Source: Oceanospirillum sanctuarii
Lineage (GTDB): Bacteria; Pseudomonadota; Gammaproteobacteria; Pseudomonadales; Halomonadaceae
Length of the DNA: 64,000 bases
Direction: 5' to 3'
Assembly (NCBI RefSeq): GCF_002150805.1
Contig: NZ_MTBA01000004.1
Coordinates: 620,001-684,000 of the forward strand
Part shown: piece by piece, positions 38,408 through 47,515 of the stretch
Layout: the number at the start of each line of letters is the position of its first letter
Position numbering within the stretch: the first letter of the stretch is position 1
Translations under genes and position numbers: made by a program
Notes under the pieces: model-generated
Databases searched by the model: none
Told to the model about the DNA's origin: nothing
The model's input: only the letters and a program-made list of their open reading frames with translations

Positions 38408-40255
38408 ATGCGTTACTTTCTAATACTTCTTTTTTTCATATCCAATCCAGCTTTATCAATAGACCTAGAAACTGCACAAAAAAGGGCAAAAAGTAACAAA
38501 ATTTGGCAAAGCGAAGAGTGGTTAGGTTTGCTTTTCTACGAAAAGAGATCGGATGGATACCTCAGTAAAGTCACCTCCTCTGATTTCTTCATTTCGGCAA
38601 ATGGTTACAAATCCCCTTCATCAGAGGTATCTGAAGCACTAAAAGCTATCTATACGAAAAATATTAAACTGCGATGCCAGTTTATTGCTCGTACCGACTG
38701 GCTTATTCAAAAGCTTAATATTCCTGACGAATACCACATCTCCTCTGAATGTAAAGATTTCAATGAATGGGCAAAACCTGAAAAAACCAAAAGCATCAGC
38801 CTCGTTTTTGCTACAGGCTACTTTGGCAACCCAGCGTCTTATTACGGACACTCCCTAATCAAATTTGACCAACAAACGGCCGGACAAGGCTTAAACGATA
38901 CTGTAGTCAACTTTGGAGCTGAAACCCCAGAGAACGAAAACCCTTTAATCTACATCACAAAGGGGATTTTTGGTGGTTATCAGGCACAATTTACCAGTGG
39001 AAAACTTTACGAACATGAAACCATATACGGCCAGGTGGAGTTGAGAGATCTTTGGCTCTACCAGCTCAGCCTATCAGCCAAAAAACAACTTCTGCTTCAA
39101 AAGCACCTCTGGGAACTTAGAGGGCAAAGTTTCCAATATTTCTTTTCCAGTGAAAATTGTGCCTATTTTATTGCAAGGGCAATTGAGAATGCCTCTGGAA
39201 AGACAATTGTTCGTGATCATCCAAGTAAATCTGGCTGGGTGATACCAATTAACGGATTTATGGAACTTTATGAACAAGGAGCTATTAGCAATATAAGCTA
39301 CATTCCATCAAGAAGTAGTCAGCTTTTAAATGAGCTTCAGCAATTATCAAGCAGCGACAAAAAAACCTTAACAAAGCTTTCCTATTCAGAGTTTGCTAAT
39401 TTCGAGCTCAAAATACTTACTTCTACTGTTTCGGAAAAACTGTTACAAGCGAGCATCAGCTATGCAACTTATATGGCCAGTGCTGATAAGGATAATAAAA
39501 AGTATTGGAAAACCGTAAGAAAGAAACTTATTACACACCGATTCAGCCTCCCCCCGTCCGGAAGAGAAGCTCGGAATACTGAAAATACAAATCAAGCAGA
39601 GTCTCCGCCACATCTTGGAGATAGGCCATCAAAGATAGCCATTAGTTCTTGGTTTGAAGACAGCTTATCAGGTCTCACACTAACTTTAAGGGTTGCCAAT
39701 TCAGATCAACTCTCTAAAAACCAGGGACGAATCCCTTACTCTAGGTTGGAAATGCTCAAGATTGAGATGGACATTGACGAAAGTAGCTTAGATCTACGCC
39801 AGCTAACTCTTGTTGATATCAAATCACCCAATATCTCTAAAACAGGCCTAAAGGGTGATGGAGGTTATTCATGGCAACTATCTGCAATAATCGCCCCCTA
39901 TGATTTTTCCTGCGAATCTTGCCTAACGGCTTCGGGAACCGGAGGGTTCGGTAAAACCGTAGATTTTGGTCAATCAGCGTTATACAGCTATCTTATCGGA
40001 AAGATAAACACCCCATATCAGAATGAAAGTCAGTTTTCAGCGGGAATTAACCTTGGATATTTATCTCAGAGCAACGATTATATTCATCCAAAGTTTGACG
40101 TTATCTATTTAAAAGGCATTGATAACAAAAGATCGGAAAACCTGATTTGGAAAGCTGAAGCCAGATATATTAGCCCCCAAAATTGGGATAACAGAATAAA
40201 GCTGGAACATCACAATGAAACCAGACTTTCCTTCGAGTTTGGTTATCTCTTCTAA
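38408..40255 (+). CDS. Second DUF4105 exported protein, A+T-rich
   Basis: A 615-residue paralogue of the protein at 36054. A signal peptide (to about residue 17, ALS) is followed by a helical region and the DUF4105 domain with H148 in ASYYGHSLIKF and C251 in SSENCAYFIARAI. A low-complexity linker near residues 378-400 leads to a beta-rich C-terminal region ending FEFGYLF, which looks like a barrel. Codon use is visibly richer in A/T than the neighbouring genes, suggesting later arrival. No ribosome-binding site is apparent. Role unknown; probably acts with DUF3015 and the first paralogue. Confidence 0.78.
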   Translation: MRYFLILLFFISNPALSIDLETAQKRAKSNKIWQSEEWLGLLFYEKRSDGYLSKVTSSDFFISANGYKSPSSEVSEALKAIYTKNIKLRCQFIARTDWLIQKLNIPDEYHISSECKDFNEWAKPEKTKSISLVFATGYFGNPASYYGHSLIKFDQQTAGQGLNDTVVNFGAETPENENPLIYITKGIFGGYQAQFTSGKLYEHETIYGQVELRDLWLYQLSLSAKKQLLLQKHLWELRGQSFQYFFSSENCAYFIARAIENASGKTIVRDHPSKSGWVIPINGFMELYEQGAISNISYIPSRSSQLLNELQQLSSSDKKTLTKLSYSEFANFELKILTSTVSEKLLQASISYATYMASADKDNKKYWKTVRKKLITHRFSLPPSGREARNTENTNQAESPPHLGDRPSKIAISSWFEDSLSGLTLTLRVANSDQLSKNQGRIPYSRLEMLKIEMDIDESSLDLRQLTLVDIKSPNISKTGLKGDGGYSWQLSAIIAPYDFSCESCLTASGTGGFGKTVDFGQSALYSYLIGKINTPYQNESQFSAGINLGYLSQSNDYIHPKFDVIYLKGIDNKRSENLIWKAEARYISPQNWDNRIKLEHHNETRLSFEFGYLF

Positions 40256-40259
40256 ACAA

Positions 40260-40293
40260 AAAACCGGCTGAGGTTGAACCTCAGCCGGTTTTC
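40260..40293. terminator. Bidirectional terminator
   Basis: Stem AAACCGGCTGAGG / CCTCAGCCGGTTT with loop TTGAA, flanked by A and T runs, between the DUF4105 gene and the convergent acyl-CoA dehydrogenase. Confidence 0.95.
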
Positions 40294-40324
40294 AGATCAG
40301 ACAATTGAATTCCGCTCTCAGCGA

Positions 40325-42121
40325 TTACTCACCGTAGAACAGCTCTTCTTCCAGATCCATCAGAGTTTCTGCACCAGCATTAACCTGAGCCGCCAGAGAC
40401 GCCGCCTTAGGCAGTACTCGGGCGTAGAAGAAGTTAGCAACCTTCACCTTAGAGCTGTAGAAACCGCTGGTGTCATCTGCCGCTTTAGGCGCAGCAACAG
40501 ATACCATACGAGCCCACATGTAGGCGTAAGTTACCAGACCGAACAGATCCAGATAATCCTGAGAGGCTGCACCGATCTCTTCCGGGTTAGCAGCTGCCTT
40601 CTCAATAACACCTTCAGTCACCTGAACCAGAGTATCCAGAGCTGCTGATAGTTTTTCCAGATAAGGCTGAACCAGAGCGTTATCCGCATTAGCTTCGATG
40701 AAGCTACGCACATCCTGCTCAAACAGTTTTACGTATTCGCCTTTGTTGGCAACAACTTTACGGCCCATCAGATCTAATGCCTGAATACCGTTAGTTCCTT
40801 CATAGATCTGCGCGATACGGGCATCACGCACATACTGCTCTGCGCCCCACTCACGGATGTAGCCCTGACCACCATAGATCTGCTGAGCAGTGATGGTGCA
40901 GTCCAGACCACGGTCTGTCAGGTAAGACTTAGCCACAGGCGTCATCAATGCAACCAGTGCGCCTGCTTTCTGGCGAACTTCTGCATCTTCGTGATACTTG
41001 GACATATCCAGCTGCATACCGACATAAGAAGCAAAGGCACGACCGGCTTCGTTGAAGGCACGGACATTCAGCGCCATACGACGAACATCAGGATGAACCA
41101 AAATGTTGTCAGCCGCTTTTTCAGGGTACTTAGCACCAGTTGGGGCACGGGACTGAATACGCTCCTGAGCGAAGTCCATAGCACTCTGATAGGCAACTTC
41201 ACCCAGACCCAAGCCCTGAATACCAATAGACAGGCGCTCGTAGTTCATCATGGTGAACATACAGGCCAGACCTTTGTTAGGCTCACCAATCATCCAGCCC
41301 TGAGCACCATCAAAGTTCATTACGCAGGTCGCAGAACCCTTGATACCCATTTTGTGCTCGATAGAACCACAGAATGCAGGGTTGCGCTCACCCAGAGAAC
41401 CATCTTCGTTGATCAGGAACTTAGGTACCATAAACAGGGAGATACCACGGGAACCCGCCGGAGCATCCGGCAGTTTAGCCAGTACCAGATGGATAATGTT
41501 CTCAGACAGATCGTGTTCACCACCGGTGATAAAGATCTTAGTACCGCTGATCTTGTAAGAACCGTCAGCATTTGGCTCTGCCTTAGTACGGATCAGCCCC
41601 AGGTCAGTACCGGAATGAGGCTCGGTCAGACACATGGTGCCCATCCAGCGACCTTCATACATAGGCGGCAGCAGCTGCTCTTTCATCTCGTCACTGGCAT
41701 GGTTATCCAGACACAGCGTGGCACCGGAGTTCAGCGCCGGATAAAGAGCGAAAGAAGCATTTGAAGAGTACAGCATCTCTTCAAACAATACGGTCAGCAT
41801 TTTAGGCATGCCCTGACCGCCAAATTCGATATTACCGCCCAGACCCATCCAGCCGCTCTCAGCCATCAGCTGGAACGCTTCTTTAAAGCCTTTTGGCGTG
41901 GTTACTTCGCCATCGTTAAACTGACAGCCTTCTTCGTCACCGGTGCGGTTCAGAGGAAACAGCTCGTTTTCATTGACCTTGGCACCTTCTTCCAGAATCG
42001 CATCAACCAGATCAGGGGTAACTTCCTGAGTCGCCGGCATAGAAGACCAGAGCTTATCAGCTTCAAAAACTTCGTTCAGAACAAAACGCATATCGCGTAA
42101 GGGAGCTTTATATTTTGCCAT
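40325..42121 (-). CDS. Acyl-CoA dehydrogenase (~600-residue type), copy 1
   Basis: An FAD-dependent enzyme that introduces the C2-C3 double bond in acyl-CoA, the first step of beta-oxidation. The 598-residue protein has an N-terminal extension (YKAPLRDMRFVLNEVFE), the FAD/substrate motif MCLTEPHSGTDLG, and the catalytic-glutamate segment QIYEGTNGIQALDLMG. A C-terminal extra domain follows. This subfamily includes pseudomonad FadE-type enzymes for medium and long chains, and also DmdC (methylmercaptopropionyl-CoA dehydrogenase) in DMSP users. Substrate cannot be set from sequence alone. Confidence 0.93.
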   Translation of the reverse strand: MAKYKAPLRDMRFVLNEVFEADKLWSSMPATQEVTPDLVDAILEEGAKVNENELFPLNRTGDEEGCQFNDGEVTTPKGFKEAFQLMAESGWMGLGGNIEFGGQGMPKMLTVLFEEMLYSSNASFALYPALNSGATLCLDNHASDEMKEQLLPPMYEGRWMGTMCLTEPHSGTDLGLIRTKAEPNADGSYKISGTKIFITGGEHDLSENIIHLVLAKLPDAPAGSRGISLFMVPKFLINEDGSLGERNPAFCGSIEHKMGIKGSATCVMNFDGAQGWMIGEPNKGLACMFTMMNYERLSIGIQGLGLGEVAYQSAMDFAQERIQSRAPTGAKYPEKAADNILVHPDVRRMALNVRAFNEAGRAFASYVGMQLDMSKYHEDAEVRQKAGALVALMTPVAKSYLTDRGLDCTITAQQIYGGQGYIREWGAEQYVRDARIAQIYEGTNGIQALDLMGRKVVANKGEYVKLFEQDVRSFIEANADNALVQPYLEKLSAALDTLVQVTEGVIEKAAANPEEIGAASQDYLDLFGLVTYAYMWARMVSVAAPKAADDTSGFYSSKVKVANFFYARVLPKAASLAAQVNAGAETLMDLEEELFYGE

Positions 42122-42239
42122 GGGGCCTACTTCCTCTTGGTTCTCTTAATTCTTTTAATACATTTCAGCATCATAGAAACCTAGCTGAAACAGTCAGAGA
42201 TTACTGAATCTGATCCGGGGAAAGCCCCTGAAAAAATTC

Positions 42240-42261
42240 GACCAGATTTTGAATTTTGGTC
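42240..42261. other. Imperfect inverted repeat in the 42122-42481 gap
   Basis: GACCA and TGGTC bracket a 12-base AT-rich centre, about 120 bases upstream of the first dehydrogenase. It could be an operator. The rest of the 360-base gap shows no gene; the copy 2 terminator lies at its right end. Confidence 0.3.
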
Positions 42262-42419
42262 ATATTACTGAATGAGACTCTGAGCTGCCAGCTTGCTGCG
42301 TGACTTACGAGTTCAGGTTTTATGCGGGTTTCAGCCGTTGTGCGCCGCAAGATAGAGCCGGTGCAAACTGCAGAAAAGTCAAGGGGAACAGCTTTATTCT
42401 AAGGTCTATGAATTCAAAT

Positions 42420-42446
42420 AAAAAAGCGGGCCCTCCCTGGCCCGCA
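42420..42446 (-). terminator. Terminator of acyl-CoA dehydrogenase copy 2
   Basis: Stem GCGGGCC / GGCCCGC with a six-base loop, followed on the minus strand by a T-run, 36 bases after the stop. It makes the two dehydrogenase genes separate units. Confidence 0.9.
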
Positions 42447-42481
42447 CCAGTCGTTGGAAACAAATCAACGATGCTTCAGGA

Positions 42482-44287
42482 TCAGATTTCGAAACCTGCA
42501 CCGAACTGGTCTGCATCCATTGCCATCAGACTATCGCCACCTTCTGCCATGGTCGCAACCAGAGCTTTGGTACGCGGCAGAAGCTTGCTGAAGTAGAATT
42601 CAGCAGTCGCCAGCTTGCCTTTGTAGAAAGCGGTCTCTGTGGTGCCGTTAGCCAGTGCTTCCTGAGCAACCTTAGCAGCCTGCGCCCAGAAGTAAGCCAA
42701 GGTCACGTAACCGGAGTACATCAGGTAATCAACTGAAGCAGCGCCGACTTCATCGCGGTTCTGCATCGCTTTCATACCAATCTGCATCGTGATATCACCC
42801 CACTCTTTGTTCAGCTTAGCCAGAGGGGTAACAAACTTAGCCATGCCGGAATTGCCTTCCTCTGCCTGACAGAACTTGTGCACCTGCTTAGTGAACTTAC
42901 GCAGACTTTCACCCTGATTCATCAGAATCTTACGACCCAGAAGATCCAGCGCCTGAATACCGGTTGTACCTTCGTACAGACGGGTAATACGGGCATCACG
43001 TACAAACTGCTCCATACCCCACTCATGGATAAAGCCGTGACCACCGAAGATCTGAATACCTTCGTTAGTCGCTTCAAAGCCAGCTTCGGTCAGGAAAGCT
43101 TTAACAATCGGAGTCAACAGACCCAGCAGATCATCTGCCTCTTTGCCCTCTTCACCACCCGCAGACACTTTGTCGATCAGCTGAGCGGTGTAGTAGATCA
43201 GAGCACGGCCACCTTCAGCATACGCTTTCTGAGTCAGCAGCATACGACGCACATCTGGGTGAACAATAATAGGATCAGCAGCTTTCTCAGGGGCTTTAGG
43301 ACCGCTCAGAGCACGCATCTGCAGACGGTCACGGGCATAAGCCAGTGCATTCTGGAAAGAAACTTCGGTCAGGCCCAAGCCCTGAATACCTACGCCAATA
43401 CGGGCTGCATTCATCATTACGAACATGTAGGACAAGCCTTTGTTCGGCTCGCCAATAATGTAGCCTTTCGCGTTATCGAAGTTCATCACACAGGTGCTGT
43501 TACCGTGGATACCCATCTTGTGTTCGATGGAGCCACACTGAACGCCATTGCGCTCACCTGCTTCACCGTTCGCATCAGGAGTAAATTTAGGCACGATAAA
43601 CAGAGAAATACCTTTAGAACCTTCAGGTGCGCCCGGCAGTTTTGCCAGCACCAGATGCACGATGTTGTCAGACATGTCGTGCTCACCGGCAGAGATGAAG
43701 ATCTTGGTACCGCTAACCGCGTAAGAACCATCCGCCTGAGGCTCAGCTTTTGTGCGGATCAGACCCAGATCCGTACCACAATGAGGCTCGGTCAGGCACA
43801 TGGTGCCGGTCCAGCTGCCTTCCACCATTTTGGTCAGGTACAACTCTTTCTGTTCTTCAGTGCCGTGGTGCAGCAGCGCATCCATTGCACCATGAGACAG
43901 ACCCGGATACATACCCCAAGACAAATTCGAAGAGCAAACCATCTCATTAAGTACCATACCCAGAGACTGAGGCAGGCCCTGACCACCGTAACGGGTGTCC
44001 TGAGTCATGGACGGCCATCCACCTTCTACGTACTGCTTGTAGGCTTCTTTAAAACCGGTTGGCGTTGTTACTTCACCATCCTTGTACTGACAACCTTCGC
44101 TGTCACCCACCTGGTTCAGGGGGGTCAGAACTTCTTCAGAGAACTTAGCGCCCTCTTCCAGAATAGCGTTAACAATTTCCGGAGATGCCTCATCCCCATT
44201 TGGCAGCTGCGCGTAGTGGGCAGGGAAATCCAGCATCTCGTCCATAACAAAACGGATATCACGCAGGGGAGCTTTATATGTTGGCAT
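42482..44287 (-). CDS. Acyl-CoA dehydrogenase (~600-residue type), copy 2
   Basis: A 601-residue paralogue of the neighbouring dehydrogenase, alike over the whole length (YKAPLRDIRFVMDEMLD, MCLTEPHCGTDLGLI, RLYEGTTGIQALDLLG). The FAD site and catalytic glutamate are intact. A PsrA-type operator lies upstream, which suggests induction by long-chain fatty acids. Tandem pairs of this type are known in pseudomonads. A DMSP-related role is a less likely alternative. Confidence 0.93.
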   Translation of the reverse strand: MPTYKAPLRDIRFVMDEMLDFPAHYAQLPNGDEASPEIVNAILEEGAKFSEEVLTPLNQVGDSEGCQYKDGEVTTPTGFKEAYKQYVEGGWPSMTQDTRYGGQGLPQSLGMVLNEMVCSSNLSWGMYPGLSHGAMDALLHHGTEEQKELYLTKMVEGSWTGTMCLTEPHCGTDLGLIRTKAEPQADGSYAVSGTKIFISAGEHDMSDNIVHLVLAKLPGAPEGSKGISLFIVPKFTPDANGEAGERNGVQCGSIEHKMGIHGNSTCVMNFDNAKGYIIGEPNKGLSYMFVMMNAARIGVGIQGLGLTEVSFQNALAYARDRLQMRALSGPKAPEKAADPIIVHPDVRRMLLTQKAYAEGGRALIYYTAQLIDKVSAGGEEGKEADDLLGLLTPIVKAFLTEAGFEATNEGIQIFGGHGFIHEWGMEQFVRDARITRLYEGTTGIQALDLLGRKILMNQGESLRKFTKQVHKFCQAEEGNSGMAKFVTPLAKLNKEWGDITMQIGMKAMQNRDEVGAASVDYLMYSGYVTLAYFWAQAAKVAQEALANGTTETAFYKGKLATAEFYFSKLLPRTKALVATMAEGGDSLMAMDADQFGAGFEI

Positions 44288-44376
44288 ATCGACCTCGGCT
44301 GTTCTTGTTGTATGGCCTGTAGCTTCTCAGAAGAGTGTTGTTTAAGAAGCCAGACAGATCAAATAAAGAAATCTAA

Positions 44377-44394
44377 TTCAAACGTATGTTTGAA
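44377..44394. promoter_or_regulatory. Predicted PsrA operator
   Basis: TTCAAAC-GTAT-GTTTGAA has perfect 7-bp arms and fits the published PsrA pattern (G/C)AAAC-N2-4-GTTT(G/C). It lies about 90 bases upstream of acyl-CoA dehydrogenase copy 2, in line with PsrA control of beta-oxidation genes. Confidence 0.75.
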
Positions 44395-44479
44395 ACTTAA
44401 GACAGACGAAGATCAGGGTCAAGAGGTATTTTGATAAAATTACTGTCCGGTCGGTCGCGTTTTACTGCCCTGCAAACGC

Positions 44480-44503
44480 AAAAAAACCCCTATTCGGGGC
44501 TTT
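44480..44503 (-). terminator. Terminator of the SprA-like gene
   Basis: On the minus strand GCCCCGAATAGGGG is followed by a run of seven T, starting 14 bases after the stop. Short 4-5-bp GC stem. Confidence 0.75.
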
Positions 44504-44514
44504 CAGTTTATTTA

Positions 44515-45300
44515 TCAGGCAGTTATCGCAACCTGCTGGCCGGTCACAGTGGGCGGATAGCTCAAACCCAAAGTATCAAATCTGTCCTTCAACTGCTGAG
44601 CGGGTGTCATTCCCGCAGCCATCTGTTGATCGGCTCCAACAAAAGTCTGTGGAAAGCTCAGTCCAAAGGAAAAGCTTTTAGGTTCCTTATACATGCCTGA
44701 AGGTAACTGGTTATCTTCAGCATCCTCACCAAACAACTTAGGGCCATTTTCCTCTTCTGACTCTTCCGCACCTTCCAGCTCTTCTGACTCATCTGTGCCT
44801 TCAAGAGCTTCTGTACGCTCCAGATATTCCTGCTCACGAATATCGATGCGGGCTTCATTACCCATAGCTCGGGCTTCAGAGGCCACCTTCAGATCCTGCT
44901 CCGAAGGCTGTGCCGGAGCAAGTGCAGCACGCTCGACAATCTGAGATTTATCCAGAGTCGCTTCGGGGTCATCGGCAACCGGTGAAGTATCAATCGTGAC
45001 ATGACCACCAACCGCATACTCACGACCATCCGGGCCTTCGGTCATCTCATAGGATGGCGCAGAAGCATAGCGACCACCAACAGATGCATGAGCCTGCTCA
45101 TGAGTGCGAACTTCCTGATCACGCTTGGACAGCTCAGAAATAATCTGCTGCTTTTCCCGCTCAAGGCTCGCCTTCTCATTTTCTGCTTCAGCTTTTTCCA
45201 CAGAAGTAGCTGTCACGGAATCAGCTGCGCGCTCTTTCTCGCGATAATCCTGAACAAGGCGACTGTATCGCGATGCACTACTGACGGATGGCGTTTCCAT
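44515..45300 (-). CDS. Putative SprA-like / CJM1_0395-family metalloprotease
   Basis: A 261-residue protein with no signal peptide. A coiled-coil region (about 20-62) rich in Glu and Lys precedes H67-E-Q-A-H71, an HExxH zinc-protease motif, in the context VRTHEQAHASVGGRYASAPSYE. Next is DGREYAVGGHVTIDTS, which matches my memory of the SprA-related family. An acidic low-complexity stretch (about 165-185) and a flexible tail follow. Proteolysis has not been shown for this family to my knowledge. Transcribed alone, between rpoD and the dehydrogenases. Confidence 0.75.
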   Translation of the reverse strand: METPSVSSASRYSRLVQDYREKERAADSVTATSVEKAEAENEKASLEREKQQIISELSKRDQEVRTHEQAHASVGGRYASAPSYEMTEGPDGREYAVGGHVTIDTSPVADDPEATLDKSQIVERAALAPAQPSEQDLKVASEARAMGNEARIDIREQEYLERTEALEGTDESEELEGAEESEEENGPKLFGEDAEDNQLPSGMYKEPKSFSFGLSFPQTFVGADQQMAAGMTPAQQLKDRFDTLGLSYPPTVTGQQVAITA

Positions 45301-45530
45301 AAAAGACCTTTAAACGGACAAATTCACAGAAGATTAATTAAACGATTGATAGGGCTATTATGGCGAATTTTGAACGCTTTTTCACAACCAAATCCCGTGA
45401 TCTGATTCATTTTTGTAACCACCCATTAGATAGCTAAAAAAAGCATCTTAATAGGATGTTGATATATCAGCGATTATCGGACATCCACGATGTAACAGTA
45501 CTTTCCTGCCAAAGCTTGATTTATATTCAC

Positions 45531-45558
45531 AAAAAAGCCTCGCAAACTGCGAGGCTTT
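45531..45558 (-). terminator. Terminator of rpoD
   Basis: GCCTCGCA / TGCGAGGC with a three-base loop and, on the minus strand, a T-run after the stem. It lies 32 bases past the rpoD stop. Confidence 0.9.
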
Positions 45559-45589
45559 CATGTTGAGCAGAATATGCTGCCGTAACGAC

Positions 45590-47416
45590 CTATTCGTCGA
45601 TAAAGCTACGCAGATGCTCAGAGCGGGTTGGGTGACGCAGCTTACGCAACGCTTTCGCCTCAATCTGACGAATACGCTCACGGGTTACATCAAACTGTTT
45701 ACCCACTTCTTCCAGAGTATGGTCGGTGTTCATATCGATACCGAAACGCATACGAAGTACTTTGGCTTCACGACCTGTCAGGCCACTCAGAACAGAACGA
45801 GTCGCTTCGATCAGGCCTTCACCGGTTGCGGTATCGATTGGAGAATCGGTACCAGTATCTTCGATAAAGTCACCCAGATGTGAATCTTCATCATCACCAA
45901 TCGGGGTTTCCATGGAGATCGGCTCTTTTGCGATCTTCAGGACTTTGCGTACTTTATCTTCCGGCATCTCCATACGCTCACCCAGCTCTTCCGGAGTCGG
46001 CTCACGGCCCATCTCCTGAAGCATCTGACGGGATACACGGTTCAGCTTGTTGATCGTTTCGATCATGTGAACCGGAATACGAATGGTACGCGCCTGGTCA
46101 GCAATAGAACGGGTAATCGCCTGACGAATCCACCAGGTTGCGTAGGTGGAGAACTTGTAGCCACGACGGTATTCAAACTTGTCTACCGCTTTCATCAGAC
46201 CGATGTTACCTTCCTGAATCAGATCCAGGAACTGCAGACCACGGTTGGTGTACTTTTTCGCAATAGAGATAACCAGTCGCAGGTTAGCCTCAACCATCTC
46301 TTTCTTAGCGCGACGTGCTTTAGCTTCACCAATCGACATGCGACGGTTAACTTCTTTGATCTCGCTCAGGTTCAGGTTAACGTCTTTCTCAACGGCCAGA
46401 ATCTTACGCTGACAACGCAGGATTTCGATACGCAGTGCTTCCAGAGCATCCGCATACTTCGGTTTATCCGCCAGTACGTTGTCCAGCCATTCCAGGTTAG
46501 TTTCATTACCCGGGAAGGAAGTAATGAACTCTTTGCGGGTCATCTTAGCTTTACGTACGCAAAGCTGCATAACACGACGTTCCTGCTTACGGATCTCGTC
46601 CATGCTGTCGCGAACACGCGCAACCATGGCATCAAAATTCTTAGGCGTCAGCTTGATCGGCGCAAAGTAATCCGCCAGTGCTAACTGCGCAGCCTGATAT
46701 TCAGCGCTGTCAGTGCCTTTCTTCTCTGCAACATCCAGTACAACATCGTGCAGCTCTTTCAGACGGGTAAAACGAATGCGCGCCTCTTCCGGATCAGGAC
46801 CGCTTTCGGTTTCTTCCTCATCATCCAGATCATCATCGTCTTCAGAATCATCGTCGGATTTTGCACTGGCTACAGGACCTGCAGGAACATCACCGTCATC
46901 CGGATCGATATAACCGATCAACAGATCACTCAGGCGACCTTCTTCAGTCTGAGTTTGATCGTAGGTGTCCAGAACGTTCTGGATCGTGCCCGGCAGATAA
47001 GATACGGCGTGCATAACTTCACGCAGACCTTCTTCGATACGCTTAGCGATAACAATCTCGCCTTCACGGGTCAGAAGCTCTACGGTGCCCATTTCACGCA
47101 TGTACATACGGACAGGGTCGGTGGTACGGCCTACATCGGATTCCACTGCAGCAAGAGCTGCAACAGCTTCTTCTGCGACAACTTCATCCGTTGAAGAGTC
47201 ACCATCGGTCATCAACAGGGTTTCTGCATCAGGCGCTTCCTCGGAAACACTGATACCCATGTCATTGATCATGCGAATGATATCTTCAACCTGATCTGGG
47301 TCTGAAATATCTTCCGGGAGGTGGTCATTTACTTCTGCGTAAGTGAGGTAGCCCTGTTCCTTTCCGCGGGCGATCAATTCCTTCAAGCGCGACTGTTGCT
47401 GCTCATTTCCAGCCAT
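45590..47416 (-). CDS. rpoD: RNA polymerase primary sigma factor sigma-70
   Basis: The housekeeping sigma factor. The 608-residue protein has region 1.1 at the N-terminus, a large acidic non-conserved region ([17 protein letters not shown]), and region 2 with [30 protein letters not shown]-type melting and -10 reading helices. Region 3 and region 4 with [19 protein letters not shown] (-35 reading) follow. Third gene of the rpsU-dnaG-rpoD macromolecular synthesis cluster. Confidence 0.99.
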   Translation of the reverse strand: MAGNEQQQSRLKELIARGKEQGYLTYAEVNDHLPEDISDPDQVEDIIRMINDMGISVSEEAPDAETLLMTDGDSSTDEVVAEEAVAALAAVESDVGRTTDPVRMYMREMGTVELLTREGEIVIAKRIEEGLREVMHAVSYLPGTIQNVLDTYDQTQTEEGRLSDLLIGYIDPDDGDVPAGPVASAKSDDDSEDDDDLDDEEETESGPDPEEARIRFTRLKELHDVVLDVAEKKGTDSAEYQAAQLALADYFAPIKLTPKNFDAMVARVRDSMDEIRKQERRVMQLCVRKAKMTRKEFITSFPGNETNLEWLDNVLADKPKYADALEALRIEILRCQRKILAVEKDVNLNLSEIKEVNRRMSIGEAKARRAKKEMVEANLRLVISIAKKYTNRGLQFLDLIQEGNIGLMKAVDKFEYRRGYKFSTYATWWIRQAITRSIADQARTIRIPVHMIETINKLNRVSRQMLQEMGREPTPEELGERMEMPEDKVRKVLKIAKEPISMETPIGDDEDSHLGDFIEDTGTDSPIDTATGEGLIEATRSVLSGLTGREAKVLRMRFGIDMNTDHTLEEVGKQFDVTRERIRQIEAKALRKLRHPTRSEHLRSFIDE

Positions 47417-47515
47417 AGATACCCTATCTCAAATGTAGTGCAAAGAACGAGGTGGGAAAAATGCTAAGCGTTCAAATTTAGCATAATTCGGCCTTGACTT
47501 CCACCTGATTCTAAA

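Noticed and set aside
42878-44434. 518-codon open frame on the plus strand
   Set aside because: It lies antisense to acyl-CoA dehydrogenase copy 2, has no family motifs, and is rich in His, Gln and Thr as expected from reverse reading of biased codons.
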